A stretch of 64,000 bases of DNA from CAYSEW01 sp964430245 (lineage in GTDB: Bacteria > Bacteroidota > Bacteroidia > Flavobacteriales_D > Parvicellaceae). A program made the translations under genes and the position numbers. Positions 26,905-35,373 of this stretch are shown one piece after another; position 1 is the stretch's first letter; each line of letters opens with the position of its first letter. The stretch covers positions 1 to 64,000 of the forward strand of contig CAYSEW010000010.1 of the NCBI GenBank assembly GCA_964430245.1. Direction: 5' to 3'. The notes under the pieces are model-generated. The model was not told the origin of the DNA. It saw nothing but the letters and a program-made list of their open reading frames with translations, and did not search any database.

Positions 26905-28737
26905 CTATTTAATATTTTTTTTATACCATTGATGTAATGTAGATGGATGAATTTGCAGATTAAGTTCATGATCATCTTTTTTTACTTCACCGCCTATTGT
27001 CCAGTATTCTTCAGTAACAATTCTCTGTTCTTTATAATTTCTCAATACTTTTAATTGTCCATTGTACCACCACTGTTTTTCATGAACCAGCTTTCCGTCT
27101 TCATACTCTAGCTCAAAGTGAATTTGCCCATCTTCCAAAAAGTGCTTGGCAACAATACGCTCTTTATTGACTGGAAATGGAAGTAAATACTTCTTTACCT
27201 CATATTTAAGCTGGTCATTCTCATACCACAACTGACATGAATCTAACTGCTCATTATTTCCATAATTTCCCTCAAAACTAGGTTTACCGTTTGCATACCA
27301 AGATTTCCAGGCACCAAATTTTTGATTATTTGAATAATCTCCCTCTTGGCTTAAATACAATAAATCATTTTCACCCATTAAGTATTGTTTAAAAGCACCT
27401 TCCTTTTTCCCTTTACGATAATTGATTTCTATTTTTTCAATCACTCTAGTTCCTATACTTGATTTTTTAATACACAAACCATCTAACACCCCATCTTTAT
27501 AATTTTCAATGTTATTTAATTGCCCATCTTCTAACCAAAATTTACTCTCACCAGACTTAACTCCTTCTTTAAAAAATATTTCTTGCTTTTTATTACCAGT
27601 TTTATACCAAAATTTTTGCCAACCATCTATTTTTCCGTTTTTATAGTTTTCTTCTCTTATCAGGTCATTATCATTATTCCATTCCCTCATTAATCCGTCC
27701 AATTCTCCATTTTTATACTGGCATTCAATCATATTAAAATTTTGATACTCTTGATTTTCTAATGCTATTTCAATTCCTACATCGAAACTTTCTTCTTCCA
27801 AATAGAGATCATTCAAATATTGCTTATCTGGAAAAGGCTCATCAAAGGCTAATTCAATACCATCATAATCTAAGTGTCCATTGTCAGGCCTATCAATATC
27901 AAAATAAAAAATACCTATTTCAGCCATTCCAAAATATCCTTTATTCAATCCATGTTTCTTGCCATTTAAATAATTCAACTCATATTTTAATTGCCCATCG
28001 GGAAAATAAGAAACACATTTTCCTTCTAACAACCCTTCTACATATTCTTCAGCTATTCTTAGCTGCCCATCTGAAAACCAATCTTTCAAAACTCCATCCC
28101 ATGGGACACCATTTTTATACTTAACCTCACAATATTCTTTTCTGTCTGGAGACCATTTTTGAAATTTCTTGTCCAGTTTACCCTCTTTATAAAATGCCCT
28201 GAAAATTTTCTCCCCTTCGTTATTCCATTTTATTTCCTCACCTTTTTTAACCCCTTTACTGTAATTACACAGATAAATTAATTCACCAGCATTGTTCCAT
28301 TGTTTTTGAGTTCCAATTATTTTACCCTCTTTATAATGGGTCTCATTGGTTAAAAATCTATGACGGTACCATTTTTTTAATACTCCTTCTTCAGGTTCTC
28401 CTTTTTTATAAAAAACATAGCTACTATCTGCATGATCCAATGGCCAATACTTTACCCATCCATTTAAATAGCCATCTTCATAATTTTCAATGTATTTTAA
28501 TTTTCCATTGGCATACCAACCTTTAGACAATCCATCTTGAATTCCATCTTTGTATTCATGTTCGTAACGTAATTGACCAAACTCATATTCTTGATATATT
28601 ATACCTGTGATCTCATACCAATCTTCATCATACCTGTAGTCATCATAAGGTTCGGAATTAACATCATTAACATTATATCTCTTTTGGGAATAAACAACTA
28701 ATGGCAGGAGTAGAAATATCAGATTAACATATTTCAT
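26905..28737 (-). CDS. MORN-repeat (YwqK-type) exported protein
   Basis: 610 residues: a signal peptide (VNLIFLLLPLVVYSQ), then at least fifteen MORN-like repeats of about 22-25 residues (KGWYANGKLKYIENYEDGYL, KFWYKTGNKKQEIFFKEGVK), giving an extended beta-hairpin rod. Such proteins are common in Bacteroidota and are annotated as YwqK antitoxin-like only by repeat similarity. I see no toxin partner. A surface or scaffold role is more likely. It lies 31 bases downstream of a large T9SS protein and may be co-transcribed with it. Confidence 0.82.
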   Translation of the reverse strand: MKYVNLIFLLLPLVVYSQKRYNVNDVNSEPYDDYRYDEDWYEITGIIYQEYEFGQLRYEHEYKDGIQDGLSKGWYANGKLKYIENYEDGYLNGWVKYWPLDHADSSYVFYKKGEPEEGVLKKWYRHRFLTNETHYKEGKIIGTQKQWNNAGELIYLCNYSKGVKKGEEIKWNNEGEKIFRAFYKEGKLDKKFQKWSPDRKEYCEVKYKNGVPWDGVLKDWFSDGQLRIAEEYVEGLLEGKCVSYFPDGQLKYELNYLNGKKHGLNKGYFGMAEIGIFYFDIDRPDNGHLDYDGIELAFDEPFPDKQYLNDLYLEEESFDVGIEIALENQEYQNFNMIECQYKNGELDGLMREWNNDNDLIREENYKNGKIDGWQKFWYKTGNKKQEIFFKEGVKSGESKFWLEDGQLNNIENYKDGVLDGLCIKKSSIGTRVIEKIEINYRKGKKEGAFKQYLMGENDLLYLSQEGDYSNNQKFGAWKSWYANGKPSFEGNYGNNEQLDSCQLWYENDQLKYEVKKYLLPFPVNKERIVAKHFLEDGQIHFELEYEDGKLVHEKQWWYNGQLKVLRNYKEQRIVTEEYWTIGGEVKKDDHELNLQIHPSTLHQWYKKNIK

Positions 28738-28768
28738 TGTATTTAGTTTATGGTCTATTTATCTAATA

Positions 28769-31700
28769 TCATTCCAAGATTAATTTGGAATAAATTAATT
28801 TATTATTATCTGTTAGCTTAATATTATATAAGCCATTAGGTAAATCAGTATTTATCCTGTTTTTTAGATTATTCAATCTATCTGTAAAAACTAATTTGCC
28901 ATCAATTGAAAAAATCTCTAAAACTGGTCTATTTAAATTGTGTTCTATAATAAATAATCCATTAGATGGATTTGGATACACTTTTATTACTGGAGAATTT
29001 AATTCTAATTGATCAGAAGGGTCTCCTAACACATTGATATTATCTAAATAAAAATTATTCCCATATCCGTTAATGGCCACAAATCTTATCATAACCTGCT
29101 GATTTACATATGCACTTAGATCTATAGAATTATCTAAAGACCAATCTGCACAATCGGAAGGTTCCCACCAATTACCAACAGGTGGAACTGTTGCCAAGCT
29201 ATCTCCATAAGCATAAAATAATTGATCCCATGTTTGTCCACAATCTGTAGACACATCTATTCTAAATCCATCTTGATAATTAGAAGCATAGGTAGTATAT
29301 GCATAATCGTAATGTAAAGAAGGAGCACTTGTGCCTATAAGATCTATATAGGTGGTAATTAATTCTGCTTCATCCCCAGATTGATTAATTGAATAATGAT
29401 CTACAAAAGCACATTTGGTAGGAACACAATCTGGACCATTAGGAATATCTATAAGACTCCAATTATAAGAGCTATTGGCATTTTCCAAACGCCAGTCACT
29501 ATTGAATCCTTGCTCAAAATCTTCCTGAACATCTAATGAAACAACTTCATCATTATAATTAACAAAAGCTGTATAGCTCTGCGTACTTACTCCATAATCA
29601 TCTGAAACAGTTAAAGAAACGTCATAAAAGCCAGGTGAAGAATAGCTCACTACTGGATTCTGATCGGTAGAAGAACTAGGATTTCCTCCTGGAAAAGACC
29701 ATTGCCATGTGGGATTATCCGATGAGAGTGCAGAATTATCTACAAAGTAAACCAATGTGTCATAACAGCTTACCTTGTTCTTATCAGAAGAGATCTGGGC
29801 CTGAGGAGGAGCGGTTTCATAAAATTCACATTCATACACACTTCTACTGGTTGCATTCCTGATCATTCCTCCTTTATAAAAAGGAACCATTTTAGTGGAA
29901 GGTGTACTTAAAGGAAGATTATTATTAAATAGCTCCCATCCTGTATTATCATTCTTATAATATACTGCTCTTCTAGTTCCAATATAGATCCCTCCACTAG
30001 TTCCTCTCTGGTGTACAATATTGGTGATACTTTCCCCATCAAGATCGGAAGTAGTAATATTTCCCCAGGTATTACCCCCATCAGTAGTTTTATAAACCTG
30101 ACTGCCATCCAGGTTAGGGTATCCGCCTCCATATTGTGATGTTCTGGCTGCCCATAATACATTTTCATTATTGCTACTAACTGCAATATCATAAGGAACC
30201 CAAGCATCACCTCCCAATAATGTGGTAGAGGGTGTGATATTCGTCCAAGAGGCACCTGCATCGGATGACCTCCATATCTTTTTATCTCCCCACCAATCCG
30301 GATAGGTAGTTACATACATTACATCCGGATCGGTCCATGCGATCTCAACTGCCATTACTTCTTCACCAAAGTCATAAATTGTTTCAAATGTTTGTCCATT
30401 GTTAGTAGTTTTTAAAAGAAGATTATTCCTGCCTAAATAAATAGTATTGTAATTACTAGGATAGAAAGTCATTCTACTAGAAGCTCCAATAATATAGGAG
30501 CTATTTGGTAGCGAATCGAACTGAAAACTTCCAATGGGGACTGTTCTATCTCCTGATAAAATCCTTCCTTCATAATCATCATAAGCCAGTCTATCATTTC
30601 CAGGGTTTACAAATCCCCTAACTCCATCTCCCCCACCCGTACAGATCCAATCGTTTACATAGGTATGATTATCCTTTAACAAAGTTCCATTATGATAAGC
30701 ACCTCCTAACATGACATTACTTTGTGGGCTTGCTCCAAATCCCCAGAAATCTGTCCCTTCGATACCCAGCATGGACCTATTAACTGTTGTGCCTCCATCA
30801 TTAGAAGTAAAAATACCTCCATCACATGCAATCCAAAGCTCAGCACCTAAATACCTAATATCATGGATATCTGCATGAACATACTGATCTGACCCTCCAT
30901 GAGACCATTTTGCAGGACATGAAAATGTGTATCCCCCATCAATAGAAACCCAATGATTGACTCCCCCTAAATGAAGCTTATCTGGATCGACAGGATCTAC
31001 TTCCAACGCTACATCGTAATAATATTGCCCTCCATCATCGGTACCTTCATCGGACCAACCCATTAAATTGGGATTTGTTAATGACGCAGGCCCAGATGGT
31101 TGACTACCACAACATCTAAACGTCCAGGATTCACCAGCATCCGAGCTAAAATAAATACCATAGGTGCCGCTTCCACCATTAGCTGCTCCTGTAGCATTGG
31201 CATAAATATAATCTGGAGCAGCAGGTGTTACAGCTATCTCAACTCTTTTTTGTTCATCACCAGCACCAGGATTTGGCCAGCCATTCAACTTAACATTAAA
31301 GGTTAACCCTCCATCTAAGGATTTATAAAATTCCGTTTTGTCACCAACTACTTTTATTGTATATATGATCTGAGAATTCACAGTATGTAATTCTATTTCT
31401 TGAAAATCTCCAGACATGATCTGCGTCCAATTATTACCTCCATCTGTAGTTCTATAAAAGCCATTATTAGATGTTAAATAGATAATATTTGAATTTAAAG
31501 GATCCATAATGATATCTTTCACACTATGGCTTACAGCATTAAAATTATTATCTCCAATAATTACCCAATTCACACCCCCATCTGTCGTTTTATATAGTGA
31601 CCCACCACCCTCGAAATAAGCAATATTTGAATCTGAATGATCCACTTCAATGGCAAAAACATGATTCACCATTAAATCCTTAGTCATTAATGTCCAATTT

Positions 31701-32191
31701 TGACCTGCATCAATTGATTTCCATACACCAGCTGTTGCTGTTCCAGCATACATAATATTAGTGTCATTCAAACATCTTTTAACAGTATACACATGAGCTG
31801 CTCCAGGAGCATAGCTAATGCTTTCTGCCTGCCTATCAAAATCCCAGGGACCCATCGATTGCCACTGAGAGGTTGGCGAATGATTATTTCTCAAATTAAT
31901 AGCACTTTCGATATAATTTTTTATCAACTTATTTTTTAGACTGTAATTTTCCTTTCTTGAAAAGGACCTTAACCATCTTTTATAATATTGAGTATGCTCA
32001 TCTTTTTTAAAATTGTTTTCCTTATAATAATCCTCAAATGCATTAATAACTAATCCTGGATCTGGATCTGAGGCATACATTAATTGTACCCACAATGGAG
32101 ATGTTACATCTGTAGAATACTTCATTTCATTTTGAGCACTGAATTCAATGCCCATAATAATGAAAACAAAACTTAAATACTTGAAATTCAT
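28769..32191 (-). CDS. BNR/sortilin-type propeller protein with PKD domain, type A T9SS
   Basis: 1140 residues from the start at 32191, which opens a signal peptide (MNFKYLSFVFIIMGIEFSAQ); the frame also extends to 32242 without one. Residues about 100-800 hold many BNR/Asp-box propeller repeats (KSIDAGQNWTLM, KTTDGGVNWVII, RTTDGGNNWTQI, KTTDGGNTWGNI). A PKD domain follows (WQWSFPGGNPSSSTDQNP), then a jelly-roll domain (EDFEQGFNSDWRLENANSS) and a type A sorting domain (VYPNPSNGLFIIEHN). Known relatives include sialidase-like and sortilin-like repeats. No catalytic sialidase residues are evident, so adhesion or binding is more likely. Confidence 0.85.
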   Translation of the reverse strand: MNFKYLSFVFIIMGIEFSAQNEMKYSTDVTSPLWVQLMYASDPDPGLVINAFEDYYKENNFKKDEHTQYYKRWLRSFSRKENYSLKNKLIKNYIESAINLRNNHSPTSQWQSMGPWDFDRQAESISYAPGAAHVYTVKRCLNDTNIMYAGTATAGVWKSIDAGQNWTLMTKDLMVNHVFAIEVDHSDSNIAYFEGGGSLYKTTDGGVNWVIIGDNNFNAVSHSVKDIIMDPLNSNIIYLTSNNGFYRTTDGGNNWTQIMSGDFQEIELHTVNSQIIYTIKVVGDKTEFYKSLDGGLTFNVKLNGWPNPGAGDEQKRVEIAVTPAAPDYIYANATGAANGGSGTYGIYFSSDAGESWTFRCCGSQPSGPASLTNPNLMGWSDEGTDDGGQYYYDVALEVDPVDPDKLHLGGVNHWVSIDGGYTFSCPAKWSHGGSDQYVHADIHDIRYLGAELWIACDGGIFTSNDGGTTVNRSMLGIEGTDFWGFGASPQSNVMLGGAYHNGTLLKDNHTYVNDWICTGGGDGVRGFVNPGNDRLAYDDYEGRILSGDRTVPIGSFQFDSLPNSSYIIGASSRMTFYPSNYNTIYLGRNNLLLKTTNNGQTFETIYDFGEEVMAVEIAWTDPDVMYVTTYPDWWGDKKIWRSSDAGASWTNITPSTTLLGGDAWVPYDIAVSSNNENVLWAARTSQYGGGYPNLDGSQVYKTTDGGNTWGNITTSDLDGESITNIVHQRGTSGGIYIGTRRAVYYKNDNTGWELFNNNLPLSTPSTKMVPFYKGGMIRNATSRSVYECEFYETAPPQAQISSDKNKVSCYDTLVYFVDNSALSSDNPTWQWSFPGGNPSSSTDQNPVVSYSSPGFYDVSLTVSDDYGVSTQSYTAFVNYNDEVVSLDVQEDFEQGFNSDWRLENANSSYNWSLIDIPNGPDCVPTKCAFVDHYSINQSGDEAELITTYIDLIGTSAPSLHYDYAYTTYASNYQDGFRIDVSTDCGQTWDQLFYAYGDSLATVPPVGNWWEPSDCADWSLDNSIDLSAYVNQQVMIRFVAINGYGNNFYLDNINVLGDPSDQLELNSPVIKVYPNPSNGLFIIEHNLNRPVLEIFSIDGKLVFTDRLNNLKNRINTDLPNGLYNIKLTDNNKLIYSKLILE

Positions 32192-32301
32192 AATTGAGTT
32201 GGAATAGATTTTTAAATTAAATAAAGTTGATTTCGGACACAAGTTAATATATTAAATAACGTTATAGGCAATGTTAAACCAATTAACTATTTACAAATCA
32301 T

Positions 32302-32309
32302 TACATTTG
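32302..32309 (+). promoter_or_regulatory. promoter -7 box for the adhesin-like gene at 32330
   Basis: TACATTTG matches TAnnTTTG exactly, 20 bases before the ATG. No clear TTG box lies 19-20 bases upstream. It sits in the 138-bp divergent region shared with the large minus-strand propeller gene. Confidence 0.4.
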
Positions 32310-32329
32310 CATCTTTAGAAAATTAGATC

Positions 32330-33133
32330 ATGAAAATTCTTTATTGTTTCCTGTTTTTGAGTCTCTATCATTTTTCAATTGCACAAACTACTGTGCTAAC
32401 AGAGGATTTTAACAATGGATTTCCTACGGGCTGGCAACTGATCAATGATGATCAGGGTATCCCATACAATAACAATAGTGTAAATTTCATTACAGATGCT
32501 TTTGTAATGGCTGAAGATTATGATTCAACTGGAATTGGAGATTCAATTTTAGTTGCCACATCATGGCTTGATCCAATTGTAGATGCTAATGATTTTTTAA
32601 TACTACCTAGTGTTACACTAGGTCCTAGTGGTAATTATATTTATTTCGAAATCAAATCCATAGATCAATCTTATCCTGATGGAATTCAATTACTATACAC
32701 ATTCAACGACCTAAGTATTGACACCATAATGAGTAGTGGCGTATTATTTGACACCATTGCCGCTCCACCCTATTGGACTCAATTTGCTGTTGACTTAGAT
32801 ACACTAGGCCTTGAAAATCAAAGCGTAAGATTTGTTTTTCGACATTATGGTAATGATCAATTTATATTAGGTTTAGATAATATTAGAATTGATATTAATG
32901 ACCCAAGTTTTATTCCAAATAAATTAATTGAAAATATTTCTATATACCCCAACCCCTCCAATGGTTCATTCAACATACAAGGAATAAATAACACTGAATC
33001 TTATAAAATTTTCAATCTTCATGGTCAATTATTACAAAATGGAACAGTAATTGATAATGTTCAAACATCTTTAAATAAAGGAATTTATTTACTGGAGATT
33101 AGATCGGAAACTATTAAGCTAGTGATAGAATAA
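32330..33133 (+). CDS. jelly-roll (choice-of-anchor) protein with type A T9SS sorting domain
   Basis: 267 residues: a signal peptide (to about 18), then a single carbohydrate-binding-like beta-sandwich (about 20-195, EDFNNGFPTGWQLINDDQG, VRFVFRHYGNDQFIL), then a type A sorting domain (IYPNPSNGSFNIQGINN, ending in YLLEIRSETIKLVIE). The central domain is the choice-of-anchor J type and resembles the one inside the divergent protein at 28769. It is therefore an exported surface protein without obvious catalytic residues. The gene stop abuts the T run of the candidate RNA on the opposite strand. Confidence 0.82.
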   Translation: MKILYCFLFLSLYHFSIAQTTVLTEDFNNGFPTGWQLINDDQGIPYNNNSVNFITDAFVMAEDYDSTGIGDSILVATSWLDPIVDANDFLILPSVTLGPSGNYIYFEIKSIDQSYPDGIQLLYTFNDLSIDTIMSSGVLFDTIAAPPYWTQFAVDLDTLGLENQSVRFVFRHYGNDQFILGLDNIRIDINDPSFIPNKLIENISIYPNPSNGSFNIQGINNTESYKIFNLHGQLLQNGTVIDNVQTSLNKGIYLLEIRSETIKLVIE

Positions 33134-33301
33134 AAAAACCCACATAGTTTTCTTGTTGTTAAACTTGAGTTCAACATGGGTGGAAACGCAACACTAGCTT
33201 TGTAATCCGACTGGCATTTAAAAAATGGTCGGCACGCCATTACCAGCATAATATAACTTCCAATTTTTAAGGTGTTAAGTTTAAAAACTGTACTATGTGG
33301 G
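33131..33301 (-). ncRNA. candidate 6S-like (6S-Flavo type) small RNA
   Basis: The 266-bp gap 33134-33399 contains nested, co-linear helices: 33139-33147 with 33293-33301 (9 bp), 33148-33151 with 33284-33287, 33161-33166 with 33277-33282, 33173-33176 with 33273-33276, 33181-33185 with 33258-33262, 33202-33206 with 33239-33243, 33207-33211 with 33228-33232, and 33215-33219 with 33223-33227. Together they make one long rod with an open middle. On the minus strand the closing helix is followed by seven T (33132-33138), a natural 3' end. Length (about 170), closed ends and central bubble are the hallmarks of 6S RNA, which mimics an open promoter and binds RNA polymerase. Identity is inferred from shape; strand is inferred from the T run. 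No promoter for it is obvious. Confidence 0.55.
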
Positions 33302-33399
33302 CGGTTATTAACCTGACAATAGAAACAACATAAGTTGATCATTATCTACTATTAAAATTAGTATTTTAATTATTACTTTGCAACACAATTAGCTAAATA

Positions 33400-34041
33400 T
33401 TGAAAATAGAATTTAAGCATACTGTTCCTCTTCCTTTAAAAGCACAAAACCTTGATAAATCCATGGTTTGGGACTCAATGCTTCTATTAGAACCTGGCAA
33501 TAATTTATTAGTAAAATCCGATTCTGGAAAAGGAAAGTCAACATTCATATCCTATTGTTATGGGTTAAGAAATGACTTTGATGGAGAGATCTTCATTAAT
33601 GGCGAAAATTTTAATTCAATTTCATTAGACCAATGGTCTGTTATTAGAAAAAATCAATTATCTATTGTCCCTCAGGACCTTAAACTTTTTCCTGAAATGA
33701 CTTCAATGGAAAATTTAATGATTAAAAACCATCTCACTGGCCATAAAAAAGAAAATGAGATCATTGAAATGCTAGAGCTAATGAGTATGCTTGAATACAA
33801 AGATCAAAAAGCAAATACATTGTCATTAGGTCAGCAACAACGTATTTCTTTAATTAGAGGATTGCTCCAACCTTTTGAAATATTATTAATGGACGAACCC
33901 TTTTCTCATATCGATGAGAATAATATTGAAAAAGCAATGCAGCTTATTGAAAATGAATGTTCCTCTCAAAGTGCTCGTTATATCATGACTAGTCTTGGCT
34001 ATGAGTATAATTTATCTAATGTTGAAATCATCAATCTATGA
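33400..34041 (+). CDS. ABC transporter ATP-binding protein
   Basis: 213 residues, starting with TTG at 33400. The TTG start is preferred over the next ATG because the residues it adds (IEFKHTVPLPL) form the first strand expected in ABC ATPases. Walker A is SDSGKGKST (40-48), with Ser in place of the usual first Gly. The Q-loop is at IVPQDLKLFPEMT, the signature is LSLGQQQRISL instead of LSGGQ, and Walker B is ILLMDEPFSHID. The size and motifs resemble LolD/FtsE/MacB-type ATPases. The last four bases overlap the permease gene, so the two make one transporter. Confidence 0.88.
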   Translation: MKIEFKHTVPLPLKAQNLDKSMVWDSMLLLEPGNNLLVKSDSGKGKSTFISYCYGLRNDFDGEIFINGENFNSISLDQWSVIRKNQLSIVPQDLKLFPEMTSMENLMIKNHLTGHKKENEIIEMLELMSMLEYKDQKANTLSLGQQQRISLIRGLLQPFEILLMDEPFSHIDENNIEKAMQLIENECSSQSARYIMTSLGYEYNLSNVEIINL

Positions 34042-35270
34042 TAAAGAAAATCCTCAATAGCAAAAGAAAATGGTCTTCTTTAATCTTATCTGGAATAGGC
34101 TCTGTTGTAGGATTAAGCTTGTTATTAATTTCATTACAGATCTATTTTGATGTTCAGCACATGATCAGTGATGATTCAGGAGCAATTGATAAAGATTATC
34201 TGGTCATCAAAAAAGAAATCTCTGACCTAAATATGATCCAACAAGGATTGTCTATGCTATCTGACAATAATAAAACAAAGTCATCTAACACGTTCTCTAA
34301 AGCCGAAATTGAAACAATTAAAAAAGAATCATTTGTCGATTCTCTTGCTTCCTTTAAATCTTGCAAATATGAAGTAATGGCTAGAATGGGAGACAAAAAT
34401 GGTGGCATGCCTGAATTTAGCACACTAGTATTCTTTGAATCTATTCCTGATGAATTTATTGATGCAACCACTAATAAATGGAATTGGAACATTGGCAATG
34501 AAGAAGTGCCCATTATACTACCTACTAGCTTTGTAGATGCATACAATTTTGGAATCGCTATTAGCCAAGGAACCCCTCAAATCAGTAAAAAGTTAATAGA
34601 AAATGTCAGGTTTAAATTATATGTTAAAGGAAATGGATCACAAGCTTTGTATATAGGTAAGGTAATAGCACTTTCCGATAGAGTCAATAGTATTCTTGTA
34701 CCTGAGAATTTTTTAAACTATACCAATCAAATATATGGCTCCATTGATGATAACCAACCAAGTAAACTGATCATTTCAACTAAAAATGCAAAAGATCCTT
34801 CAATAGCTAGATTTCTAGCTGAAAATCATTATGTAACAAATAAAGAAAAAATAAAAGGTGGAGTTATTCAAAAATTAATAGATGGAATGCTTTACTATCA
34901 ATTTTTTATCTGCCTTATTATTGTATTACAATCTGCACTTCTCTTTGTATTCTATGCACAGATCTTAGTAAGCAGGTCTAATTATGAAATTAAACTATTA
35001 CTTATGCTGGGATATAAATGGCAAAACATTGCTAAAGAACTGAATATATTATTCATTAAAGTATATATCAGTATTATATTAATAAGCATTATCCTACTAT
35101 ACATCTTTAAAAACTTAATAGATACCTGGTTTCTGAATAATCAAGGGATTTCTTTACCTGAGAATCTAAATAGCTATACAGTTTTAATAGGATTTGCATT
35201 TATTTTGTTTTTTGTACTGATCAATGGATGGAATATTAGAAATAAAATAATTGCACTTGCTAGACATTAA
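34038..35270 (+). CDS. ABC transporter permease, FtsX/MacB-like
   Basis: 410 residues. The layout is one N-terminal helix (about 15-35, LILSGIGSVVGLSLLLISLQ), a large external domain (about 36-275), and three C-terminal helices (about 285-310, 335-360, 375-400). This is the FtsX/MacB/LolC topology. The external domain begins with an acidic helical stretch and is shorter than in MacB. With the ATPase just upstream it may drive a lipoprotein, envelope or peptide-related process at the inner membrane; the substrate is unknown. Confidence 0.75.
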   Translation: MIKKILNSKRKWSSLILSGIGSVVGLSLLLISLQIYFDVQHMISDDSGAIDKDYLVIKKEISDLNMIQQGLSMLSDNNKTKSSNTFSKAEIETIKKESFVDSLASFKSCKYEVMARMGDKNGGMPEFSTLVFFESIPDEFIDATTNKWNWNIGNEEVPIILPTSFVDAYNFGIAISQGTPQISKKLIENVRFKLYVKGNGSQALYIGKVIALSDRVNSILVPENFLNYTNQIYGSIDDNQPSKLIISTKNAKDPSIARFLAENHYVTNKEKIKGGVIQKLIDGMLYYQFFICLIIVLQSALLFVFYAQILVSRSNYEIKLLLMLGYKWQNIAKELNILFIKVYISIILISIILLYIFKNLIDTWFLNNQGISLPENLNSYTVLIGFAFILFFVLINGWNIRNKIIALARH

Positions 35271-35316
35271 ATAGGTCTTAATTCCTAAATTTTTGTTAAA
35301 ATCGCATTCTTAAAGC

Positions 35317-35352
35317 ACCAAAATCTATTTTGGTTCGTCTTTTGTAACGAAC
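35317..35352 (+). promoter_or_regulatory. two overlapping inverted repeats upstream of the TlpA-like gene
   Basis: ACCAAAAT/ATTTTGGT (35317-35334, 8 bp, 2-base spacer) is followed at once by GTTCGT/ACGAAC (35333-35338 with 35347-35352). They overlap by two bases, so both stems cannot form fully together. They lie 21-57 bases before the start codon. This could be a regulator-binding site or an RNA switch in the leader. No T run follows, so it is not a simple terminator. Confidence 0.35.
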
Positions 35353-35373
35353 TTAGCACAATAGCCAATTAAA

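Noticed and set aside
27762..28124. 120-codon plus-strand frame within the MORN gene
   Set aside because: Antisense to repetitive MORN sequence, with no promoter or domain.
33085..33342. 85-codon minus-strand frame across the intergenic region
   Set aside because: It overlaps the 3' end of the gene at 32330 and the whole rod structure. The nested helices explain the sequence better; the frame has no signal or domain.
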